This document shows positions 22,101 to 29,744 of a stretch of DNA of 64,000 nt, one piece after another. The notes under the pieces are model-generated. The model had not been told where the DNA came from. It ran no database searches and was given only the letters and a program-made list of their open reading frames with translations. This DNA comes from Telmatactis stephensoni. Its lineage: Eukaryota > Cnidaria > Anthozoa > Actiniaria > Isophelliidae. The position numbers were made by a program, and so were the translations under genes. The DNA is taken from positions 124,001 to 188,000 of the forward strand of contig JALIZF010001540.1 in NCBI GenBank assembly GCA_029948255.1. The letters run 5' to 3'. Each line of letters starts with the position of its first letter. The first letter of the stretch is position 1.

Positions 22101-22984
22101 AGAACCACGGCATTACATCTTCAGTCTGATGGACAGGTGGAGAGGTTTAATTGCACCTTAATCGAGATGCTTCGCAGAAAACTACAAGACCAAAAAGATT
22201 GGGATCTCCAACTACGTATGTGCATCATGGCATACCGCTCAGCAGTACATGGAAGTAGAGGTTACAATTCAAATCAAGTGATGTGGGGTAGTGAAGTGAA
22301 GCACTGCTAGATGTTATCACAGAGAAAACTCCAGATACACCACCACTATCTGGTAGGTACGCAGAGGCGCTTAGAAGATTAGCTGAATCATTTGAGCATG
22401 TACAACAACATCTGAAGCAATCTGCAACCAGACAAAAAAGGAACTATGACAAGAAACTTGCTTGGAAGCGACTCCAGGTGGGAGAAAGCGTTTGGTTGCA
22501 TAACATTCGAAGAAAGAAGGGGAGAACCACCAAGCTAGATTGTCCTTGGGAGGGCCCGTTCTTGGTCGTTGCCGCCTTATCTGATGTTGTTTATAGAATC
22601 AAGAAGACAGCAAAGTCTAAAGCCAAAGTAGTCCATGTGGATCGTCTGAAGCCCTATCTTGGGCCACCCTTGAAAAGTTGGATAACAGGTGATAGAAAAG
22701 AAGAAGGGAAAAGAGGGAAGAAGGACCAAGGGAAAGAAGAAGAGAAGGAAGAAAAGAAGGACAAAGGAAAAGAAGGGAAAAGGAGGAAGAAGGACCAAGG
22801 AACAGAGAAAAGAAGGACCAAGGAAAAGAAGGGAAAAGAGGGAAGAAGGACCAAGGAAAAGAAGAAGAGAAGAAACGGAAGAAAGACGAAGGAAGAGAAG
22901 ATGAGAAGAAAGGAAAGGACCAAGGAAAAGAAGGGAAAAGAGAGAAGAAGGATGAAGGAAAAGAGAAAGAGAAAACAAGAATAA
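19056..22984 (+). pseudogene. Gypsy Pol, multiply frameshifted
   Basis: Protease: LVDTGAVKSILS near 19255, with the catalytic DTG. RT: VTKKDGTQRLCIDYRQLN near 20255 and FSTLDMASGYWQV near 20385; the frame stops at 20498. The YLDD catalytic box is found in another frame at 20554-20565. RNase H: LDTNANNHGIGCVLSQ near 20970 and TDHAPLRSIL near 21174. Integrase: DYLTKWTESYA near 21917, then IHSDQGTNFES near 22022 and HLQSDGQVERFN near 22115. A chromo-like end with GESVWLHNIRRKKG lies at 22481. At least five frame changes or stops separate these. From 22690 the tail is a low-complexity K/E/G/R run. No activity is expected. Confidence 0.9.
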
Positions 22985-22985
22985 A
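22688..22985 (+). repeat. ~300-bp purine-only-biased tract (K/E/R-coding)
   Basis: The strand is almost entirely A and G, built on a loose GAAGGACCAAGGAAAAGAAG unit with about 24-30 bp spacing. It encodes the lysine/glutamate-rich end of the Gypsy pol frame. Pyrimidine-only reading on the other strand yields leucine/serine/phenylalanine-rich frames that are not genes. Confidence 0.9.
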
Positions 22986-23417
22986 GGTGACAGAAACCAA
23001 CGAAGAGAAAGACCAGAAGCAGACTGGAAGCGACAGGCCAAAAAGAACAATAAGAGCTCCAAGAAGACTTGGTGACTGGGTTTGACAAACTTCAGAGACT
23101 TCAAGAGACATTAAAGTAAATTAAAGTTACGGAACTGACCAGTTATCAAGAAATTTGAACAATTTCGATTTGTGGAGTAAGTCACACCTACATGAGACTG
23201 TGCACACCTTTTTGTAGCATGATGACTAGTGACCACACCGAGAATAATCGAGTGAAAGAAAAAAAAGACAAAGAGTTCAAGGACACAATGCTATTGAAAA
23301 CTGTCAGTGGAACTTTAGTTGAACAATGTCAGTGGAACTTTATTGTTTTGAACAATGTTAGTTACTTATGTCTTATTTTTCCGCACTGAGACAGTGCTTC
23401 TTGAAAGGGGAGAGTTG

Positions 23418-23564
23418 TGTAATGACTTGATAGCCCTTCCCGATGGGGGAATGGGACTGAGTGGAGTGTGTGTGTGGAGAGAATGGTCAAGTTGTGTGTT
23501 GTAAGTGTGGAGTGCGGGATTAAAGGATAAAAGGAACACGAGTATCTTGGGTTACTTCATTACA
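23418..23564 (+). repeat. Gypsy 3' LTR
   Basis: 147 bp, identical to the 5' LTR except GAGTGC for GAGTGT. It is preceded by GAAAGGGGAGAG (about 23403-23414), a likely polypurine tract. Confidence 0.95.
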
Positions 23565-23766
23565 GGGGTTTTCACAGAGGTCATTGAAATTGGTGTTTTG
23601 TTTTTGCCGCTTCACTACTTTCGTACCGGCGCTTTGAGCTTGGGAACGAGGGCGTTTCCTAGCAACGGTCGCGCATGCTCAACAAAGAAAATACGCGATA
23701 TCTGAAGTCCAAAGATCCTGAGGGAATGCGAAAGACCGACACTATTAGGTTTTGTCTACTGATAAC

Positions 23767-23885
23767 GAGTATTTGGAGTATTTAGTAGCACACCGTTTTT
23801 TTACGAGCATAAATTTATGTCCACTGACAAAATTTGGTAGCGCATCATTTATCAGTACGAGCATAAATTTATGTCCACTGACAAC
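23767..23885 (+). repeat. two units of a 57-bp repeat with GCATAAATTTATG
   Basis: Two copies of TACGAGCATAAATTTATGTC at about 23807 and 23861, each followed by CACTGACAA, are the same unit as the five-copy array at 25103. The core palindrome CATAAATTTATG is shared with the array at 14560. Confidence 0.85.
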
Positions 23886-25102
23886 TAGTCTACCTGATAG
23901 GTACTTAAGTGCTGCCTTAGAATAGAAAGCTGAAGCAAAGCATTTGAATATCCCTGGGTGTTGATACACATACATGAAATCAAGGGAGTACTGTCCCTGT
24001 AAGACATTGTATTCAGTGAATTATTGGAGTTGGCACTTTACTGCTCGTTGATTTGATTTAAATTACAATGTACTAAAATTTGAAGAACTACGTATGAACG
24101 ACACCCGAACTGCAACCCTACGAGTGTTTAAGTTTAGTTAAAGAAATGTATAGTTTGTGTAGATGGCAGTCCCTTCAACAATACATTTGTAAATGTTAAG
24201 AATTACAAAAGGTTGCAGCTCAGTTGGTGATTATACAAAATGTTTCGAAAGTACTGTTGTGATCCTTTTTATGGGGACGTTAATTTCCAATGAAGAATAG
24301 TCTTTAGTCCCCTTTTCGTTTCTGCACTTTTGAAATGTTCCATGGACAGATCTTGCTTTATGTAAGGCGTCAAATGATGAATGCAACTATAAATCAAAAA
24401 CATAAATTTTCAACAGACAACGTAGCAACACCATTTACAAAGGAATAGCGAAGAAGTAGCAAGAAAAGACGGCAATTAACAAATAGAGAGTGAAACAAAC
24501 AAAGCGAGTAATGCCGGGGATTATGAAATGTGTGACCTCATGTGAACCATCTGAGAGAATGCTTGCGTTACTTTGAAATCCAAATCCAAAGTAATCTCGC
24601 GAAATAAGAACCATCGCACATAATTAACTATTCTTTTGAAATTCTCTTACACAGGTAGGACGTATTTCAATGGATCATTGATCACTAAAATAGTATCACG
24701 CACATTAAGCTTATACTTCAACTTCATTGGCAGACGATAAAACATCCACAATCTGACACACAGATAGGCCGAATAAAGTTTGAAAATCGTTAATAAACTG
24801 TTGAAAAATGATACAATCTCTGGTTCCAAAAAATATGCAACAACATTTGTTCATAAGAACAGAGATGGAGAGGGCTGAATTAAAATTGTAATACACAAAA
24901 GGAGCACAACTTACCAACGTCGTCGAGACCACAAGGAAAAAGGGAAGAATGCTTTGACAGGTCTTGCTTTATGTAAGCCACAAAGGATCACTGTTACCAA
25001 AAAAATGATGCATTTTGGGGAAAAATCGAGATGTTCACCCCTATTGCGATTAGGATTGCTGCCTTGCTCCGAGTGCTTCAGGCGCTCTCCGCTGCGACAG
25101 CA
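23886..25102. other. interior of the outer transposon, nothing firmly coding
   Basis: Two minus-strand frames at 24711-24932 give weakly protein-like strings in different frames, but I cannot place them. A 20-bp direct repeat, CTTGCTTTATGTAAG with GACAG in front, occurs near 24350 and 24957. No gene call is made. Confidence 0.4.
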
Positions 25103-25391
25103 ATAAATTTTGGTAGCACATCATTTATCAGTACGAGCATAAATTTATGTCCACTGACAATAAAATTTGGTAGTGCATCATTTATCAGTACGAGCATAAA
25201 TTTATGTCCACCGACAATAAAATTTGGTAGCGCATCATTTATCAGTACGAGCATAAATTTGTGTCCACTGACAACGAATATTTGGTAGTGCATCATTTAT
25301 CTACGAGCATAAATTTATGTCCACTGATTATGAATATTTGTTAGCAGATCATTTTGCTACGAGTATACATTTATGTCCATTTACAACAAGT
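25103..25391 (+). repeat. tandem array, ~57-bp unit, five copies
   Basis: TTTGGTAG-type unit starts fall at 25109, 25166, 25223, 25281 and 25337. Each unit carries CATCATTTATCAGTACGAGC and then ATAAATTTATGTCCACTGAC. The last two units are diverged and shortened. It matches the two-unit block at 23767. Confidence 0.95.
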
Positions 25392-25628
25392 AGTTGGCAG
25401 CGCAAATTAGGGAACTGTACATCGATGTCAAAATTCACAATAAGGTGCTTTATTGAGGAACATGGAAATTCTGTACAACATTTTAATTCATTTTGTAACT
25501 TTCCGGGCTTTTTAATTTAAGAATTCTAATTTGTTTAGTGTAGTATAAGAAGTTGACCGTAATGTACATATTTTGTTATTGATATTCAGTATTATGTATT
25601 ATTGTATTATATTATGTATTATAGACAT

Positions 25629-25790
25629 GTGTAATAATAATAATAATAATAATAACAATACATTTCTATAGCACCTATCCAGATCTGCTCTAAGCGCTTT
25701 ACAATACAAAACAAACCGAGGTACACCGAGAGCTTAGGTTGGCGCCTTTGGCTGCCGCTACCCAGTCCATACCACGATATCAATAAAAAC
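25629..25790 (-). mobile_element. LINE/SINE 3' end fragment with (TAA)n tail
   Basis: On the minus strand the segment ends TGTAAAGCGCTTAGAGCAGA, then a GCTATAGAAATGTATTGTTA block and a TTATTATTATT tail. This GCGCT...TATAxAAATGT plus ATT-repeat end is shared in style with the piece at 37684-37748 and is typical of L2-like LINEs and the SINEs that use their machinery. Confidence 0.55.
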
Positions 25791-26119
25791 AACAGCAATA
25801 TTTATGACACTGATTGTATCATTTTTTATTTTGGGTGTTGGAGGCAAGATCAGAAACCGTTCCTTTTAAACACTGTAGAGGATATGATATTTCAGGTATC
25901 AAGCATGAGGCCGTAAAATCTGTCCAATAAAGAAATAAATTAGCCAAAAAATAATAATCAAGTAACACACAATACTGTCTACTTTGAACACTTTTAAATT
26001 GGTCATCAACTTGTATTTTTTTCATATTGTCATAAATGTACCTTTTTTTTAAATATATTAACAGAAATGTCCAATTTGAGAGGAAAAGTGCATATATAAC
26101 TTTTCACTTGTTTTGACAG

Positions 26120-27509
26120 TATTGGAATCCCCCAGCTTTGTTGCAATATATTTAAAGCTACTGATGTAGGGCCTGGTGTAGGTGTAACCAATATTGAAGT
26201 CCGCTTCAGGGATGCAGAGATCTCAAGAATCCATAATTCTGATAGAGTTAACCGGATTCATCGAGCTCCGGGAGATTCTGCACAAAATGAGGCAGAAAGA
26301 ACTAATGCATCGATTGGAGAAGCTATAGTAGATGGTACAGCACTTGGGAGCATTACAAGCCATTTGATGGAATGACTAATGATGAAGTTGAAAACCTTTC
26401 AGCAAAAGAAGTAATGGAAAAGGAGAAATCGTGCATGGAAGCAAATGCTTGGAAAGTGGCCGAAGATGTAGCCAGAAGGATTGATGATGAACCAGGCCCT
26501 GCTGGCGATTACATGAAGTGCTATGTTACTCATTTACAGAAGAATCAGTTTTTCTTCAACAGGTCATATATTTTCAAATATACAGCTGCCAAAACTGAGA
26601 ACAAGAAGCAAGAAATCCCAGGATACAACTACATAAAGAAAATATATACATTTATTGATGCCCATTTTCTTATTGGAGATATGTTTCTTGAATACTTGAA
26701 GGGTTCATGTTCAAAGAAATCTACACCTCCAGGCAGTCTTTGTGATTTTTGTAAATCTAAAGGAAAATGTTGTGTGGGGATTGATCGTGTACCCAGACCA
26801 TTTCCAGATTATGAAAGTGCTGAACTTCACTATCTTCCATTGTGCAACACTCCAACCACAAACCGACTTATTGATGATTATATGCCAAGGGTGCAATTGA
26901 AAAAGGCCTTTGCTTCAGGTGAATGCTCTCTAGATGATCCCAACTCGATTTAGTAAAAAGTTTGTAGTCTCTGAAGGGTGCGTCAAGAGCTATCTTGAAC
27001 ACTTAAAACTGCTTCAACTGAAGAAAGAAAAAAGAAAGAAAGACAAAACTGAAAAAAAATCTGCAGAGGCAAGAAAAAACTACAAAGACTACAACTGGAT
27101 TGCTATGCTTGATGATGGTTCTTTAAGCAAACAAACTGTAGCTGTCCTAGACAAGTATTTAAAGTTTCATCACCTGCAGTGCCATGGTAAGAGGAAGGTG
27201 AAACTAAATACAGTTCAGAGGCATATAACAGACAATATGCATGCAGTGGAACAAAATGGATGGGACAACTACAGAGAGCCTGGCAGTGACACTGACACAG
27301 ATGGGAGTGCAGAATCTGGGTTATCTTCTGATGAGGATTGTGAGGAAGAACAAATATTGGCTGAACTTTGTTCAGATACTGATGAGGAAGAAAAAAGTGG
27401 TGAGGATAGAGATGACACAGAAGAATTTGATTGTAGAATGACAACTGCTACAACTACTACAACTACTACAAGATCGGGAAGACATGCCACTCGTTTACTG
27501 CTATATTAA
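26120..27509 (+). pseudogene. DDE-like transposase, C-terminal part
   Basis: A splice acceptor (TTTTGACAG) precedes 26120. The first frame gives VGVTNIEVRFRDAEISRIHN and then HRAPGDSAQNEAERTNASIG, which looks like the last-acidic-residue (E) region of a DDE domain. It goes out of frame at about 26345, resuming as WEHYKPFDGMTNDEVENLSA. A cysteine motif CDFCKSKGKCC lies near 26745. A second shift near 26945 leads to a lysine-rich helix and a SAP-like stretch (LDKYLKFHHLQCHGKRKV), then an acidic tail with a T-repeat and the stop at 27507-27509. The right terminal repeat begins about 140 bp later. It is probably the transposase of the 23.7-kb element. The superfamily is not determined; the first two catalytic Asp are not seen in the window. 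Confidence 0.6.
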
Positions 27510-27647
27510 AAAAGGTCAGCCTAAATTATAAGTTATGGGGTAGGGGGAGGGCCAGAAAAAATTGTGCAAGTATTTAGGGGAGGGCCACTTTTTTATGCAT
27601 GAGGAAAGGGAGGGCCACTCAAAATTATATAGGCCAAAAATAAAATG

Positions 27648-27683
27648 GACCAGCCCTTCCCCCTCTAATTATTGACCTGTCCC
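27648..27683 (-). repeat. right terminal inverted repeat of the 23.7-kb element
   Basis: It ends GACCTGTCCC followed by TTA. Its reverse complement equals the left end apart from one inserted A in the G-run and a change near the inner edge. Just inside it, 27544-27625 carries three GGAGGGCCA blocks on the same strand as those of the left end. Confidence 0.9.
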
Positions 27684-27686
27684 TTA

Positions 27687-28018
27687 TATCATATCATAAC
27701 AAACAATTGTTATATCATCAGGAGAGCTTATTACTCGACCTTCGCAAAAGATAAACATCAGTAAAAATAACTTTTACTTTCCTAACTTTACTTTAACTAG
27801 ACGCACACGTGCGTTCACTCGTGCCCCTGGAGCCCTTTTTAAGAGAGGCTCCAATGACCGGCTCCGTTCGTACTCTTCCCCGAGCCGTTTCACGCATTCT
27901 TCACCATTCCGGGAAATAGCTATAAACCGTAACATAATGACCTTTTTTGAATCGCCTAACTTAAACTGAAAAATATCTTGATTAGTCAGTTTGTCTGTCA
28001 ACAGCTATTAGTGTTTAC
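27687..28018. other. spacer between the outer transposon and BEL-2
   Basis: A 75-codon minus-strand frame at 27774-28001 has plausible composition (contains LGDSKKVIMLRFIAISR), but it has no recognisable domain, and BEL-2 sits just 22 bp upstream of its start. It could be the relic of a host exon. I do not call it. Confidence 0.35.
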
Positions 28019-28023
28019 CTTTG

Positions 28024-28233
28024 TGTTGCCGACTGAACTTTAGTTAGATACCAAGCTGTAATTGATCAGAGATTTATAGTTTATAATTTGCGGGTTTCCT
28101 GTGCAACCCAGTCCCCCGCGAAAACGTTGTTGTTACGTAAAGGTGATTGTAAGCGGCCATGTTTAAAATGGTGTAATAAATGGAAGTGTTATGTTGTCGA
28201 AACCGTTTCCCTCCGTCCGTTTCCTGTAATTCA
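28024..28233 (+). repeat. BEL-2 5' LTR
   Basis: 210 bp, TG...CA bounded, preceded by CTTTG. It contains AATGGTGTAATAAATGG, which may hold the polyadenylation signal (AATAAA). Confidence 0.95.
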
Positions 28234-28283
28234 CGCACATTTTCTGGTCCTTCGAGCCGGATACTACCGACGGCTTCTGGCAG

Positions 28284-29744
28284 GTGATGGATGGAGACGA
28301 AATTCGTAAAGCAAAAGGAACGCGAAAGGGCAAAAAGGCCCATGTCACGAGGTTAGTTAACCAAATTTACAAGTATTTGGCGGAGAATGTTAGTGTTTCA
28401 TCGATCATTACGTCAAAGGAAGAGCTTAAAAATGCCGTCGATAGCATGGAAGCGGCGAATGAAGTATTATTTGAGCTCGAGCCAGAGAATGAAAATCACG
28501 AAAAATGGTTAGAAGATGCTTTACAACCAGTAATTAATTGCTTTTCTGACATTGAAAAATACATTGAACAGCGATCGGTCGATAAGAATCCCGATTCGAC
28601 AGGGACTTCTGCTCTAGATTATGAAGTGCAGTCAAGTCAAAATACTTCTAGTGCAATGGATCTTTACACAAATGCAAATTTAACACCTCAAAGGACTGAG
28701 TCAAGCCCAAAGGCTGACTTGAAGCCAAATTCAAATTCTCCAATTACCAAGTCAAGTTCAAGTTCTTCTACTGAGTCAAGTTCAAGTTCTTCTACAGAGT
28801 CAAGTTCAACAATTGTAAACCTAGAACATGGTTTAAAGTCTTCAAAGCCTCCAGCAAGGTCAAGTTCAAGCTCTTCTACAAAGTCAAGTTCAACAGTTGT
28901 ACACACAAAACATGGTTCAAAGTCTACAAAGCCTCCAGCAAGGTCAAGTTCAAGCTCTTCTACAGAGTCAAGTTCAATGGTCTCAAACACAAAACATGGT
29001 TCAAGGTCTACAAAGCCTCCAGCAAGGTCAAGTTCAAGCTTTTCTACAAAGTTAAGTTCAATGGTTTCAAACACAAAACATGGTTCAAGGTCTACAAAGC
29101 CTCCAGCAAGGTCAAGTTCAAGCTCTTCTACAGAGTCAAGTTCAATGGTTTCAAACACAAAACATGGTTCAAAGTCTACAAAGCCTCCAGCAAGGTCACG
29201 TTCAAGCTTTTCTACAAAGTTAAGTTCAATGGATTCAAACACAAAACATGGTTCAAAATCTACAAAGCCTCCAGGCAGTTCATGTTCAAGTTATGTCTCA
29301 AGTTCAAATTCAACTTCTGCCCCAGATGGTAAGGTGCAGTCAAGTTCTAAAGTCTCCAAAAGGGGATCTGATAAAACACCTTCCAGTTCAGTGTCTGAAA
29401 GTTCAGTAAGTAAGTCAAAGGTAATTAATGGGACATTGAATATAAAGTCTGGTTTCAAATCTTCAAATCATCACACCAAGACCTGTTTGAGCTATGGCTC
29501 AGACATAAGCTCAAAGTACTTGTCAAAATCTTCAGGAAGATCCCAGTCAAGGTCTAGTTCAATTATCTCATCAGAGTCAAGTAAGTCAAACTGTTCTAGA
29601 GTTAGTTATATGTATAAAGAAAAACAGTTACAAGCTCAATTGCTACAATATGATTTGGAAATGACAAGAAAACAAATGGAAGAGGAGAGAAAAATTGCTG
29701 AAATGCAAGCAAAAGGAAGCAGAGTTAAGAGCTGCACAGGCTAG
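28284..29744 (+). pseudogene. BEL-2 N-terminal region with serine-rich tandem repeats and coiled coil
   Basis: The frame opens at 28284 (MMDGDEIRKAKG). Residues 1-100 are helical (LVNQIYKYLAENVSVSSI). From about residue 150 comes a serine-rich region, including five 28-residue repeats (84 bp each, about 28854-29280) of the type KPPARSSSSSSTESSSMVSN. The end is a charged coiled coil (LEMTRKQMEEERKIAEMQAK). The coiled coil continues in the +1 frame from 29695, so either a one-base indel at GCAAAAGGAAG or +1 frameshifting joins it to the rest. The repeats are unusual for BEL/Pao, which normally start with a compact Gag. Confidence 0.8.

Larger units (their letters stand above)
17752..23564 (+). 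mobile_element. Gypsy-type LTR retrotransposon, complete with TSD GGGG
   Basis: Two 147-bp LTRs (17752-17898, 23418-23564) start TGTAATGACT and end TCATTACA and differ at one position that I can see. GGGG flanks both ends (17748-17751, 23565-23568). One base after the 5' LTR, TGGTGGCAGC at 17900-17909 is a good primer-binding site for a tRNA whose 3' end is GCTGCCACCA. The order gag, CCHC knuckle, protease, RT, RNase H, integrase and a chromo-like tail is that of Gypsy/Ty3. Many frameshifts break the coding region despite the young LTRs. It split the minus-strand exon at 17540-17751. Confidence 0.95.
4023..27683. mobile_element. 23.7-kb DNA transposon with TTA target duplication (composite, decayed)
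   Basis: The two ends are inverted copies. The left end reads GGGACAGGTCAATAATTAG onward, and the right end, reverse-complemented, reads the same for about 35 positions with one indel and one or two mismatches. TTA flanks both ends (4020-4022 and 27684-27686), consistent with a 3-bp target duplication. Inside the left end lies the 3' end of a minus-strand gene, and inside the right end lies the 3' end of a plus-strand transposase-like gene, so the two genes diverge from a shared start zone near 5.4 kb. Much of the length is later insertions: the foldback at 6206, BEL-1, and Gypsy. Subtracting these leaves roughly 9.7 kb. Superfamilies with 3-bp duplications include Academ, Zator, PIF/Harbinger and some CACTA. 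I cannot decide among them. The middle of the transposase is not seen. Confidence 0.75.

Noticed and set aside
22577..23111. Three long minus-strand frames rich in Leu/Ser/Phe
   Set aside because: They are the pyrimidine-strand shadow of the purine tract coding the Gypsy K/E tail, present in all three frames at once.
25031..25296. Frames on both strands with ISTSINLCP and HKFMLVLINDALPNF repeats
   Set aside because: Both are translations of the 57-bp tandem array.
27774..28001. 75-codon minus-strand frame between two elements
   Set aside because: Plausible composition but no domain, no splice evidence and no homology recalled. Not enough to call a gene.
28688..29242. 184-codon minus-strand frame with FEPCFVFETIELD-type repeats
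   Set aside because: It is antisense to the Ser-rich repeats of BEL-2, and its periodicity is inherited from them.
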